This document shows positions 33,333-41,247 of a DNA stretch of 44,051 bases, in pieces. Position numbers and translations under genes: made by a program. The DNA lies in contig JABLXP010000015.1 of the NCBI GenBank assembly GCA_013178045.1, positions 1 to 44,051 of the forward strand. Reading direction: 5' to 3'. Every line of letters begins with the position of its first letter. Position 1 is the stretch's first letter. The stretch is from Bacillota bacterium. Lineage in GTDB: Bacteria > Bacillota > Ch66. Under the pieces are notes generated by a model that made no database searches, had not been told where the DNA came from, and saw only the letters and a program-made list of their open reading frames with translations.

Positions 33333-34826
33333 GTGGCGGCAGCCAGCGCGACGGCAGAAAATCTTGGCCAGTATGTAATGTTTCGTTTGGGTGATGGATG
33401 CTATGGCCTAGCCATAGATTTCTTGCAGGAAATTATCCGGGTGCCTGAAATCATCAAAGTGCCTTTGACGCCCCCCTATATGCGGGGGCTTGCCAACCTC
33501 CGGGGGAATATTCTGCCTGTCTACGATACCACGCTGCGGTTGGGGATCAAAGGCACGGTCAACGATGAGAGCAACCGGGTGATCGTGGTCAATGTTGATG
33601 GCAGACGCGCGGGTTATGTGGTCGACCGGGTGGATGGTGTTGTTGATATCCCGGCCAAGGATATCGAAGAATTTCGTGATCAGGACACCGCCGGCGGATA
33701 TGTGACCAGTGTTGCCCGGCTAAATGGAGAAAAGCTTATTCTGCTTATCGAGGTGGACCGGATGCTTATGGATGCGGATTCAAGCGGCAGCCAGATTGCC
33801 ACCCGCCGTGACAATGGAGGGTTTCTCAAGACCAACGCGGGAGGAGAAAGCCGGGTCCAGGAAAAGGAACGTCAGCTTTTGACCTTTCGGGTGGGAAACG
33901 AGGAATATGCCCTGGACATCACGGAGGTGCAGGAGGTGGTTCATTTGCCAGAGACCTGGAACACAGTGCCTGAGGCGCCTCCTTATGTGCAGGGATTGGT
34001 GTCGTTGCGAGAGAGGATCTTGCCCTTGATCAGCCTGAGGAGAATCTTTGGGCTGGCCGAAGGTGATACCGACAGCGGCAGAATTGTGGTGACCTATGTG
34101 GGGAGAGGGAGGAAAAACGCGGTTGGGTTGGTGGTAGACAGCGTAGCTGAAGTACTGCGGGTACCCGAACGTTTGCTGGAGCCGGTACCACCGATGGTCA
34201 GGCAGGCGGGTGACGAGTTTACGGCCATCTGTCGGCTCTCAGATGAACGCATGATCTTCATCCTGGACGCTGCCAAGCTTTTACGGGACGATACCTTCTT
34301 GAAGGAATGGGAGAGCGAGAGCGCGGCGGAGAGCGCTGGTAACAGGCGGCTTATTTTGGAAGAAGAGCGGCAGTTGGTGACCTTTTTTATCGGCCATGAA
34401 GAATTTGCCCTGCCGATAGATAAAGTGCGCGAGATCATCAGGGTGGGCCAGATAACCGCTGTGCCGAAGACCCAGGACTTTGTGAGAGGGATTTTGAACC
34501 TGCGGGGAAGTATTGTCTCGGTGATCGACCTGCGGCGGAAGTTTGGCTATCAGGAAAGAGCGGTGGACGAGCAGGCGCGCATCTTAATCTGCGAAGACGG
34601 TTCATCCTTGCTGGGGATATTGGTCGATGGGGTAAAAGAGGTGACCAAGATCGGCATCAGCAAGATCGAAGAGCCGCCGCAGGTTTTGGCTAAAGAAGGG
34701 CTTCAATCTTTTGTCGCGGGGATAGCCAAGTTTAGCGCCGAGCGGAACGTGATGCTCTTAGACTACCAACAGGTGTTTTCCTGGGGAAAAGGAGAGGCGA
34801 AACAGGAGATGGACAGCCGGAAGTGA
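33333..34826 (+). CDS. Triple CheW-domain coupling protein
   Basis: Three CheW domains in a row, about 10-150, 175-320 and 340-490, each starting with an F-x-(L/V/I)-G strand (MFRLGDGCYGLAI, LTFRVGNEEYALDI, VTFFIGHEEFALPI) and containing the receptor-facing (A/V/I)NLRG or VSLRE turn. The first and third keep NLRG; the second has SLRE. CheW couples receptors to CheA; three linked copies could bridge several receptors or arrays. A TTG at 33309 has no ribosome site. The GTG at 33333 has AGGAGG eight bases upstream (497 residues). Seven bases before cheB. Confidence 0.9.
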   Translation: MAAASATAENLGQYVMFRLGDGCYGLAIDFLQEIIRVPEIIKVPLTPPYMRGLANLRGNILPVYDTTLRLGIKGTVNDESNRVIVVNVDGRRAGYVVDRVDGVVDIPAKDIEEFRDQDTAGGYVTSVARLNGEKLILLIEVDRMLMDADSSGSQIATRRDNGGFLKTNAGGESRVQEKERQLLTFRVGNEEYALDITEVQEVVHLPETWNTVPEAPPYVQGLVSLRERILPLISLRRIFGLAEGDTDSGRIVVTYVGRGRKNAVGLVVDSVAEVLRVPERLLEPVPPMVRQAGDEFTAICRLSDERMIFILDAAKLLRDDTFLKEWESESAAESAGNRRLILEEERQLVTFFIGHEEFALPIDKVREIIRVGQITAVPKTQDFVRGILNLRGSIVSVIDLRRKFGYQERAVDEQARILICEDGSSLLGILVDGVKEVTKIGISKIEEPPQVLAKEGLQSFVAGIAKFSAERNVMLLDYQQVFSWGKGEAKQEMDSRK

Positions 34827-34832
34827 TGTAGC

Positions 34833-35891
34833 ATGAAGCGAATTAAGGTGCTGGTAGTAGATGACTCGGCCTTCATGCGGCTGACAATAAAACAGATGCT
34901 GGAGCAAGCACCTGACATTGAGGTGGTTGATGTCGCCAGAGACGGGCAAGAGGGAGTGGAAAAGGCCATCGCCCTCCAGCCTGATGTGGTTACTCTGGAC
35001 ATTAACATGCCCCGGATGGATGGACTCACCGCTCTGCACTACATCACGTCCAACACCCGGGCAAGAGTGCTGATGATCTCCTCACTGACTCAGGCCGGGG
35101 CAATCACAACGCTGGAGGCACTGGCCCTTGGCGCCGTGGATTTTGTGGCCAAGCCGGATGGAACGATTTCCCTTGGTATCGGCAAGCTGACTGAAGAGAT
35201 CATCAATAAGGTGCGCGCGGTGGCCAGGGCCAGAGTGCGGATGGCAAGCGCGCCTCGGCGAAAAGATGTTCGTGAAAACAAGAGGGTGTCAGCAAAGGCG
35301 ATCGACCTGGATTGGGTGGTAATGATCGGCGTGTCAACGGGCGGTCCGCGGACGTTAGAGGACATCCTGCCGGCGTTCTCCAGGGATCTGCCGGCGGGCA
35401 TCGTTGTGGTGCAGCACATGCCGCCGCGTTTTACCACCAGCCTGGCTAATCGGTTAGACCAGTGCTGCGGTTTTTTGGTGCGCGAAGCCCAGGAAGGGAT
35501 GAGGCTGCACAATGGGCTCGCTGTAGTGGCGCCAGGCGGACAGCAACTGCTGTTCAGGCGGGAAGGCAGAGCTCTGGTCTGTCATCTCTCGCCGAAGCCC
35601 GAAGATGCTCAATTCCGGCCTTCAGTCAACGTGACCATGCACGCATTGATGGAAACTTTTGATCCTCGACAGTCAATCGGGGTTCTTTTAACCGGCATGG
35701 GTGATGACGGGGCTGACGCCATGGTGGAACTAAAGCGACGCGGCGGTTGGACGGTAGCCGAGAGTGAAGAAACGGCAGTAGTGTGGGGCATGCCGCGGGC
35801 GGCGATAGTCCGGGGCGGAGCGGCGGAGGTGGCGCCCAGTTACCGCATTGCTGATCTCATCCAGAAAAAAATAGGAGGCGGGGTAAGGTGA
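34833..35891 (+). CDS. cheB: Chemotaxis protein-glutamate methylesterase CheB
   Basis: Two-domain CheB of 352 residues. The receiver domain has Asp56 (TLDINMPRMDG) as phosphoacceptor, with VVDDS at the N-terminus and KPDG near 108. The methylesterase domain has catalytic Ser168 (GVSTGG), His195 (VVQHMPP) and Asp292 (GMGDDG). It removes methyl groups from receptors when phosphorylated by CheA. It overlaps the following HEAT-repeat gene by four bases, indicating translational coupling. Confidence 0.95.
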   Translation: MKRIKVLVVDDSAFMRLTIKQMLEQAPDIEVVDVARDGQEGVEKAIALQPDVVTLDINMPRMDGLTALHYITSNTRARVLMISSLTQAGAITTLEALALGAVDFVAKPDGTISLGIGKLTEEIINKVRAVARARVRMASAPRRKDVRENKRVSAKAIDLDWVVMIGVSTGGPRTLEDILPAFSRDLPAGIVVVQHMPPRFTTSLANRLDQCCGFLVREAQEGMRLHNGLAVVAPGGQQLLFRREGRALVCHLSPKPEDAQFRPSVNVTMHALMETFDPRQSIGVLLTGMGDDGADAMVELKRRGGWTVAESEETAVVWGMPRAAIVRGGAAEVAPSYRIADLIQKKIGGGVR

Positions 35892-36484
35892 CGGATTTTA
35901 AGGAGCTGGCTGAAATATTGGAAAACGCTGAAGAGCCCGACGAGCGCCTGGAGGCAGTAAACAGCCTGGGCATTCTTGATGTACCAGGCGCGGCCAGGGT
36001 GCTGGTGCAGGCGCTCAGGCGGGAGAAAGACCCAGTGGTCAAAGAAGCGATGACCAATGCGCTGCTCATGCTGCCGGCCGAAGAGGTGATTGAGGAAGTG
36101 GCAGTTTTGTTGAGCAGCGAAGAGGCGAGCCTGCGGAGCATTGCCTTTGACGTTTTGATCTGCAAGAGCGATGAGTATTCGGCACGGGTCTTTGAAACCC
36201 TGCTGCAGGACAGTGACCGAGATACCCGGGTAATGACTGTCCATGTACTTGGCCGGAGCAAAAATCCCCTGGCCCTTGAGTTGCTGCGGAAAACTGTGCG
36301 TTTAGACAGCGACGTGAACGTAGTGGGGGCCGCGCTCGAATACCTCGGTGAAGCGGGCGACCTCTCAGACGCCAGGCTGGTGGAACAGTGCCGAGTCAGG
36401 TTCAATCATCCGTATATTGACTACATAATAGAAAGGGTGCTGACCCGCCTGCGTGGTTACCCAGAGATGCTGGCAAAAACTTAG
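35888..36484 (+). CDS. HEAT-repeat protein of the chemosensory operon
   Basis: Protein of 198 residues made of about five helix-pair repeats of roughly 30 residues, each with a pattern like DPVVKEAMTNALLMLPAEE or DRDTRVMTVHVLGRSK, typical of PBS-lyase-type HEAT repeats. No enzyme motif. GTG start overlapping the cheB stop, with AGGAGG eight bases upstream. HEAT proteins bind other proteins; here it is sandwiched between cheB and cheR, so it may act on receptor methylation or array assembly. That role is inferred from position alone. Confidence 0.8.
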   Translation: MTDFKELAEILENAEEPDERLEAVNSLGILDVPGAARVLVQALRREKDPVVKEAMTNALLMLPAEEVIEEVAVLLSSEEASLRSIAFDVLICKSDEYSARVFETLLQDSDRDTRVMTVHVLGRSKNPLALELLRKTVRLDSDVNVVGAALEYLGEAGDLSDARLVEQCRVRFNHPYIDYIIERVLTRLRGYPEMLAKT

Positions 36485-36508
36485 GACGGGGGAGAAAAAG
36501 GGGTATCA

Positions 36509-37315
36509 ATGAATAGGACAGAATTTGAACGATTGCGGGAACACATTTACCGGGAGTCTGGGATTTACTACGAGGATAACAAACTGTACTACGTAGAAAA
36601 ACGCGTGGACCAGCAGATGGAAAAACACGGCTTCAGTGATTTTACCGCGTACCTCGGTGCCTTACGGTTTGACCGCACGGGTCGGATGTGGCAGGAACTG
36701 CTCAACAGTCTTACGGTGAACGAGACCTATTTTTTTCGTGAATACGACCAGCTGAAATGTTTGGCTGAGGAAGTTATCCCAATGTGGAAGGCAGAAGCCG
36801 CGGAGAGGGGCCGGATCAGGTTATGGTGCGCGGGCTGTTCTTCGGGCGAGGAAGCCTATACCCTGGCGATCATAATGCAGGAGATGGTAGGCGAAGAGGT
36901 CCAGTGGGAGATCGAGGCAACGGATATCAATACGGAGGTGCTCGCCAGAGCCAAAAAAGGGATATACAGCCATTACGCTGTGCGCCAGGTGCCTGACGTC
37001 TACTTCAAGAAATATTTCACAACGGTGGGAGAAAATTACGCTGTTTCTCCTTCCGTAAGGAAATATGTAAAGTTTGCCCAGTTGAACCTGATGGATGATG
37101 CTGCGATGAGGAATATGAAAGGGTTTCAGGCGATTTTCTGCCGCAATGTGCTCATCTACTTTGACGACTTCTCGCGCCGCCGCGTCGCCATGCAGTTTTA
37201 CCAGGCGCTGGAGCCGAAGGGCTACGTTTTTCTGGGGCATTCAGAGTCCATGAGCCGGATCAGCACCTTGTTTAAGCCTGCCCGCTTCAGGAATGCGATC
37301 ATCTACCAAAAATGA
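36509..37315 (+). CDS. cheR: Chemotaxis protein methyltransferase CheR
   Basis: SAM-dependent methyltransferase of 268 residues that methylates receptor glutamates. The N-terminal helical domain lies at about 1-75, and the SAM-binding motif RLWCAGCSSGEEAYTLAI is in the catalytic domain. FCRNVLIYF and FLGHSE complete the family pattern. It lacks the C-terminal TPR or receptor-tail-binding extension. It follows the HEAT gene by 24 bases. Confidence 0.95.
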   Translation: MNRTEFERLREHIYRESGIYYEDNKLYYVEKRVDQQMEKHGFSDFTAYLGALRFDRTGRMWQELLNSLTVNETYFFREYDQLKCLAEEVIPMWKAEAAERGRIRLWCAGCSSGEEAYTLAIIMQEMVGEEVQWEIEATDINTEVLARAKKGIYSHYAVRQVPDVYFKKYFTTVGENYAVSPSVRKYVKFAQLNLMDDAAMRNMKGFQAIFCRNVLIYFDDFSRRRVAMQFYQALEPKGYVFLGHSESMSRISTLFKPARFRNAIIYQK

Positions 37316-37337
37316 GAGAAGGGAGGCACCAGGATAT

Positions 37338-37733
37338 ATGGCGCGTGTCCTCATTGTGGACGATTCGAGTGCAGTCCGGGCGTATCATGCCAGCATTCTG
37401 ACCAAGGAAGGACACCAGGTTGACCTGGCGGACAATGGCTATGAGGGGCTGGAAAAGTTTTTCCAGAACGACTATGATGTTGTCCTGGCAGACGTGAATA
37501 TGCCGAAGATGCATGGTTATGATTTAGCGAAAGAGATCCGGAAGAGTGAACGGGGCGCGAAGGTCGGGATTATTGTGATTTCGACCGAGGCCGGGCAAAA
37601 AGACCGGCTGGAAGCGTACAATGCTGGGGCAGATCTGTATCTGGTCAAACCGGTCAGCCCGGCAGAACTGATTAATGCCTGTATGATGTTTGGCGCCAGC
37701 AATGGCGGGCCCAGCAACGGTGAGGGAGCTTGA
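37338..37733 (+). CDS. cheY: CheY-like response regulator
   Basis: Single receiver domain of 131 residues. Acidic pair Asp8-Asp9 (VDDSS), phosphoacceptor Asp52 (VLADVNMPKMHG), switch Ser/Thr in VISTEAG, and Lys in LVKPVSP. No output domain. Whether it binds the flagellar motor or another target cannot be told, as there are no flagellar genes in the window. The start is ATG 37338 with GGGAGG upstream, not the longer frame at 37293, which overlaps cheR. Its stop is one base from the cheA ATG. Confidence 0.92.
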   Translation: MARVLIVDDSSAVRAYHASILTKEGHQVDLADNGYEGLEKFFQNDYDVVLADVNMPKMHGYDLAKEIRKSERGAKVGIIVISTEAGQKDRLEAYNAGADLYLVKPVSPAELINACMMFGASNGGPSNGEGA

Positions 37734-37734
37734 T

Positions 37735-39237
37735 ATGGAGAGAAAAGGCAGAACCTTCAGGATATCAGCTTACGAACTGGCCGGCCGTGACGCTTGGCCT
37801 TACATACGAAGAATGGAAGAAAGAGGGTGGTTGAGCCAGATCCACGTGATCCCAAGTGATGGCGATTTTTTCATGGAATTAGAAGTCAAAGCGGAGGCGT
37901 ATATCGCTGATTGTCAGCAGCTTTTGCGCGATTGTTTAACCGGAGAAAAAGTCAAAGGTGGTGGGTTTCTCCGTTCCCGCGAAGTAGAGAAAGAAAGTGG
38001 AGAGTTTTCCACAACGGTCAGAGTAGAACAGGAAAAAATCGACGGTCTGCTGGCGCTGACGGGAGAGCTCATCGTCACCACTAATGGGATCACCTATTTA
38101 ATTAAGCGTTTGGAACAGAAAGGATTGCCACCAGAACTGTTGCGTGAGTTTAAGGAATATCAGGCGTCGCTTAACCGCATGAGCTGGGGAATTCAGGACA
38201 TCGTCATGGAAATGCGGCTCATGCCGATAAGTTTTGTGTTTGAGCGATTCCGGCGGGTGGTACGCGAATTGGGGCAAGAACTGAATAAAAAAGTCGAGTT
38301 TAAAATTGTGGGCGGTGAGGTGGCGGTGGACCGCAGTGTCAGCGCTGCCCTCTATGAACCGATGCTGCACCTTGTCCGCAACGCGATTGACCACGGAATA
38401 GAGGCGCCAGAGGAAAGACGGCAGCGTGGAAAGCCGGACCGGGGCGAACTGTTGCTCAAGGCTGAACGCCGAGGAGAAAGGGTGATCATCACCGTGAAGG
38501 ACGATGGCGCAGGGATTGATCCGGCAGCAGTTAAGCGCAAAGCGCTCCAGCGTGGGTTGATCTCGCCTGAGCAGATGGAGAGGATGACGCTGGAAGATAC
38601 GCTGCAGCTCATATTTGCGCCTGGTTTCAGCACGCGGGAAGTGGCCAGCCATGTTTCCGGGCGTGGGGTCGGGATGGATGTGGTGCAGGATGCGGTCGAA
38701 CGGTTGGGAGGAAAAGTGGGACTGCAGAGCGAGTGGGGAAAAGGGATGGAGGTGACCCTGGAACTGCCCATCTCCATGAGCATCATGCGGGTCTTATTGC
38801 TGCAATGCGGTGGTGGTCTGTACGGATTGCCGGTAAGTGAAGTCAAGGAGATTGTTAAGATTCCGCTCGAAAAGTTGCACTGTCTGAAAGGCCGGGAGGT
38901 AGTGGCGCTGCGTGATACCGTATACCCGGTTATTCGTCTTGAGCGGCTGCTTGGTCGCGAAGCACCGACAGCAGAGACAGCAGAGACAGCAGAGACAGCA
39001 GAGACAGCAGAGACAGCAGAGACAGCAGAGACAGCAGAGCTTACCCTGGTTATTCTGTTGTCAGGGGTGGCTTTGGCTGTGGCGGGGATACAGGGTGAGC
39101 AGGATGTGGTGTTGAAGAATCTTCCTTCCCAGTTAACTTCCTTGAAAATTTTCACCGGGGTGGCCATTCTGGGCAGTGGAAAAATTGCTTTGATTTTAGA
39201 CTCCAGTGTGGTGGGGAGGACGGATTATGGCGCTTGA
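37735..39237 (+). CDS. cheA: CheA-type histidine kinase lacking P1 and P2 (P3-P4-P5)
   Basis: Kinase of 500 residues with no Hpt domain. Residues 1-100 are of unknown type. P3 dimerisation helices lie at about 105-185 (KIDGLLALTGELIVTTNG). The P4 ATPase spans about 190-350, with N-box HLVRNAIDHGIE, G1 DDGAGID and G2 SGRGVGMDVV. The P5 CheW-like domain runs from about 355 to the end. P5 is split by eight Thr-Ala-Glu repeats. The phosphoacceptor must come in trans, and the next gene encodes an Hpt protein that overlaps this one by 11 bases. The two form a split CheA. The start is ATG 37735 with GGTGAGGGAG upstream. Confidence 0.88.
   Translation: MERKGRTFRISAYELAGRDAWPYIRRMEERGWLSQIHVIPSDGDFFMELEVKAEAYIADCQQLLRDCLTGEKVKGGGFLRSREVEKESGEFSTTVRVEQEKIDGLLALTGELIVTTNGITYLIKRLEQKGLPPELLREFKEYQASLNRMSWGIQDIVMEMRLMPISFVFERFRRVVRELGQELNKKVEFKIVGGEVAVDRSVSAALYEPMLHLVRNAIDHGIEAPEERRQRGKPDRGELLLKAERRGERVIITVKDDGAGIDPAAVKRKALQRGLISPEQMERMTLEDTLQLIFAPGFSTREVASHVSGRGVGMDVVQDAVERLGGKVGLQSEWGKGMEVTLELPISMSIMRVLLLQCGGGLYGLPVSEVKEIVKIPLEKLHCLKGREVVALRDTVYPVIRLERLLGREAPTAETAETAETAETAETAETAETAELTLVILLSGVALAVAGIQGEQDVVLKNLPSQLTSLKIFTGVAILGSGKIALILDSSVVGRTDYGA
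38968..39039 (+). repeat. Eight perfect 9-base repeats inside cheA
   Basis: ACAGCAGAG is repeated eight times without a mismatch, coding for eight Thr-Ala-Glu units in a loop of the P5 domain. Each copy is in frame, so gain or loss would change the loop length without breaking the gene. Confidence 0.95.
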
Positions 39238-40108
39238 TCTGATGCGGGAGTTTTTGCATGAGGCGCATGAGCAGTTGGACATGCTTGAACAGCTTTTTTT
39301 GGGGCTGGAAGAGGGCGATCTTGAATCTATAGATGCAATCTTCAGAATTGCCCACACTTTGAAAGGTTCGGCGGCTTGTGTGGGGTGTAAACCGGTAGCA
39401 GAGTTCGGGCATAAAATGGAAAATTTTCTGGAGGAAATCAGGCAGGGCCGGGTGGCGATAAACCAGGAAATCTGCAGCCTGCTGCTCCAGTCAAAAGATG
39501 TGCTGCACATCCTGATTGAAAATGTGGAAAAAGGGCGCGAAGACTGCCTGCCGGCCGATTATCACCGGGTGCTCGGCCAACTTGAATGGCCCGTGGGACA
39601 GACAGACTCAGTTGGACCAAATAATCAGGGGAATAAATGGTTGGTGCGGGTAGCGCTGGACAGCTCTTCGGGAATGTGTGCGGCGCGCGCTTTTGTTTTG
39701 CTCAAGCGGATGGAGGAGATCGGTACAGTAGAAGCTGCCCAGCCGTCAGAAAGCGAACTCGTCGGTGGGCGAATACGTCCTGATGAAATCACTTTGGCTG
39801 TCGAGAGTGACTGCAACGAAAGAGAAATCCTGAAGTATGTGACCGGTTATACCGATGTGCTGGAGGCAGATGTCAGGTACCGGGTGAAGGTGGAGGAGCC
39901 TGACTGGCAGAATTATCTAGACCGGGCGCAGGCATTGGCGTCGGAGGGGAAGCGTATTGCCCTTGAGTTTTCGCCAGGTGCTGTAAAACTAGATGACCGG
40001 GCTTTCCGTTTTATTGGTGAAGCGCTGCGGCGTGACTGGCTGCTTTATTCAAAAGACGAATTGACCATGCGCGTTTTCCGCCGCTTTTTTATTGATAAAT
40101 ATCAATAA
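39227..40108 (+). CDS. Hpt phosphotransfer protein with P2-like domain (P1-P2 half of a split CheA)
   Basis: Protein of 293 residues. The N-terminal Hpt domain (about 1-105) has the phosphorylatable His43 in IAHTLKGSA. A middle segment of about 135-210 (WLVRVALDSSSGMCAARAFVLLKRMEEIG) follows the pattern of the CheA P2 domain that docks CheY or CheB. The last 80 residues are not recognised. Together with the preceding P3-P4-P5 kinase it makes a complete CheA in two chains. The start is ATG 39227 with GGGGAGG eight bases upstream; a GTG at 39206 is less likely. A 22-base perfect dyad covers the stop codon. Confidence 0.85.
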   Translation: MALDLMREFLHEAHEQLDMLEQLFLGLEEGDLESIDAIFRIAHTLKGSAACVGCKPVAEFGHKMENFLEEIRQGRVAINQEICSLLLQSKDVLHILIENVEKGREDCLPADYHRVLGQLEWPVGQTDSVGPNNQGNKWLVRVALDSSSGMCAARAFVLLKRMEEIGTVEAAQPSESELVGGRIRPDEITLAVESDCNEREILKYVTGYTDVLEADVRYRVKVEEPDWQNYLDRAQALASEGKRIALEFSPGAVKLDDRAFRFIGEALRRDWLLYSKDELTMRVFRRFFIDKYQ

Positions 40109-40109
40109 A
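40088..40109. repeat. Perfect 22-base dyad at the end of the Hpt gene
   Basis: TTTATTGATA and TATCAATAAA are separated by AA. It spans the stop codon of the Hpt gene and lies 110 bases upstream of the SigK-type promoter of sigK. It may be a weak RNA hairpin or a protein-binding site. Confidence 0.6.
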
Positions 40110-40155
40110 CAGTATAAACGTACAAAACCCAAATCAAAATTGTGACAGTCTTTTG

Positions 40156-40176
40156 CCTTGGTATTAATTACCATGG
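40156..40176. promoter_or_regulatory. Dyad upstream of sigK
   Basis: TGGTA-TTAAT-TACCA, extended by CCT and TGG on the flanks, centred about 40 bases before the -35 of the sigK promoter. This is a plausible regulator site. Confidence 0.35.
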
Positions 40177-40197
40177 CTATTCCGCATTGATACAAGC

Positions 40198-40225
40198 ACA
40201 AATTCACAGAGAACCCCATATGATG
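40198..40225 (+). promoter_or_regulatory. SigK-type promoter of sigK
   Basis: AC (40198-40199), 17 bases, CATATGATG (40217-40225). One base differs from AC-N17-CATANNNTA. Autoregulation of sigK by SigK is established in Bacillus. The expected start is near 40232. Confidence 0.55.
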
Positions 40226-40266
40226 TAGAGCACGCACGAAGAGAAGGGGGATTCTCTGTGAATTTG
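40199..40266 (+). repeat. Inverted repeat overlapping the sigK promoter, ribosome site and start codon
   Basis: CAAATTCACAGAGAA (40199-40213) is perfectly complementary to TTCTCTGTGAATTTG (40252-40266). CCCC (40214-40217) and GGGG (40247-40250) extend the stem to 19 pairs with one bulged A at 40251. The right arm contains the ribosome site and the GTG start of sigK; the left arm lies within the promoter. Confidence 0.85.
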
Positions 40267-40965
40267 GAACTGTGGGTTCTGACCGCCGTTTCGGTGCTTA
40301 AAGGTTTGGCCCTGCTGGTTTCCTATATCACCAATCAGACTTTTCCCCAACCCCTGTCGGAAGAAGAAGAGACGTATTACTTAAAACGTCTGGAAGAAGG
40401 AGACGAAGAGGCGCGTAACGTCCTCATCGAACACAATTTACGCCTGGTGGCCCACGTCATGAAAAAGTTCGACGGCACCGGCGAAGACAGCGATGACTTG
40501 ATCTCCATCGGGACGATCGGACTGATCAAAGCGATTAATACCTATGACCAGAGCAAAGGTACCAAGCTGGCTACTTATGCCGCCCGGTGTATCGAGAATG
40601 AAATCTTGATGCACCTGCGGACGTTGAAGAAAAGCCGCGGGGAAGTTTCTCTGTATGACCCGATCGGTATGGATAAGGAAGGCAATGAGATCACGCTGAT
40701 TGATGTTCTGGGGACGGAGGCGGAAGTGGTCAGCGAAGTGGTGGAAGCCCAGTTCGAGGAACGGAGTTTGATGGATAAAGTCAAACGCTTGAACAGTCGA
40801 GAGCGCAATGTGCTCGAGCTGCGTTATGGGTTGTTCAACGGCTTACGCAAAACCCAGCGGGAGATCGCCAAGATGCTGGGGATCTCCCGCTCATACGTCA
40901 GTCGGATCGAAAAAAGAGCCATCCAAAAATTGAGCAAAGAAATATTTACGGAAGGGTCGCGTTAG
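40258..40965 (+). CDS. sigK: RNA polymerase sporulation sigma factor SigK
   Basis: Late mother-cell sigma factor of 235 residues, complete in one gene with no skin element. The N-terminal pro-sequence is present and hydrophobic. By comparison with B. subtilis, SpoIVFB-type cleavage should fall between Ser22 and Tyr23 in LVSYITN. Regions follow in order: [15 protein letters not shown] (region 2.1), [33 protein letters not shown] (2.3-2.4), and a C-terminal [23 protein letters not shown] (region 4.2). GTG start with AAGGGGG seven bases upstream. The ribosome site and start are covered by the inverted repeat described separately. Several genes in the window have promoters it could read. Confidence 0.95.
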   Translation: MNLELWVLTAVSVLKGLALLVSYITNQTFPQPLSEEEETYYLKRLEEGDEEARNVLIEHNLRLVAHVMKKFDGTGEDSDDLISIGTIGLIKAINTYDQSKGTKLATYAARCIENEILMHLRTLKKSRGEVSLYDPIGMDKEGNEITLIDVLGTEAEVVSEVVEAQFEERSLMDKVKRLNSRERNVLELRYGLFNGLRKTQREIAKMLGISRSYVSRIEKRAIQKLSKEIFTEGSR

Positions 40966-41126
40966 CGGCCCCATTGTTCTTCTTAAGCCGTAAACATTTA
41001 ACGCCTGGCTGACGTACAGACTGGTCAAAAATGGCATTTCGATGAATTTCAACGCTAATCTCCGTTTCAGTTGACAATCTTCACCAAGACATGCCACAAT
41101 AGATATTGAAAGTGACTATTTCAATT

Positions 41127-41223
41127 CTCGAAAAGGCAAACCCGCCGAAAGGCGGGGGCGCAAAGCTGCGGGCCTAAGTCCGTCTCGTGGATATGGCAGC
41201 CGGGTTGCCGGGGGATAAGCGAG
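41127..41223 (+). ncRNA. c-di-GMP-I (GEMM-I) riboswitch
   Basis: All hallmarks are present: GGCAAACC (41135-41142), a CCCGCC-GAAA-GGCGGG hairpin (41140-41155), GGGGCGCAAAGC, GGGCCTAA (41170-41177), and GGCAGCCGGGTTGCCG (41195-41210). A short CTCG/CGAG helix (41127-41130 and 41220-41223) closes the aptamer. By my alignment to the Vibrio Vc2 aptamer the base at its position 20 is G (41135), as expected for c-di-GMP and not cGAMP. It lies 80 bases before a chemoreceptor gene. The stretch 40966-41126 between sigK and the aptamer holds no gene I can support. Confidence 0.93.
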
Positions 41224-41247
41224 CTGAAGTTGATGGGTTTGTTCTCC

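Noticed and set aside
38352-39167. A 271-codon minus-strand frame opposite cheA
   Set aside because: It mirrors the 9-base repeat and the GHKL domain; no ribosome site or homology.
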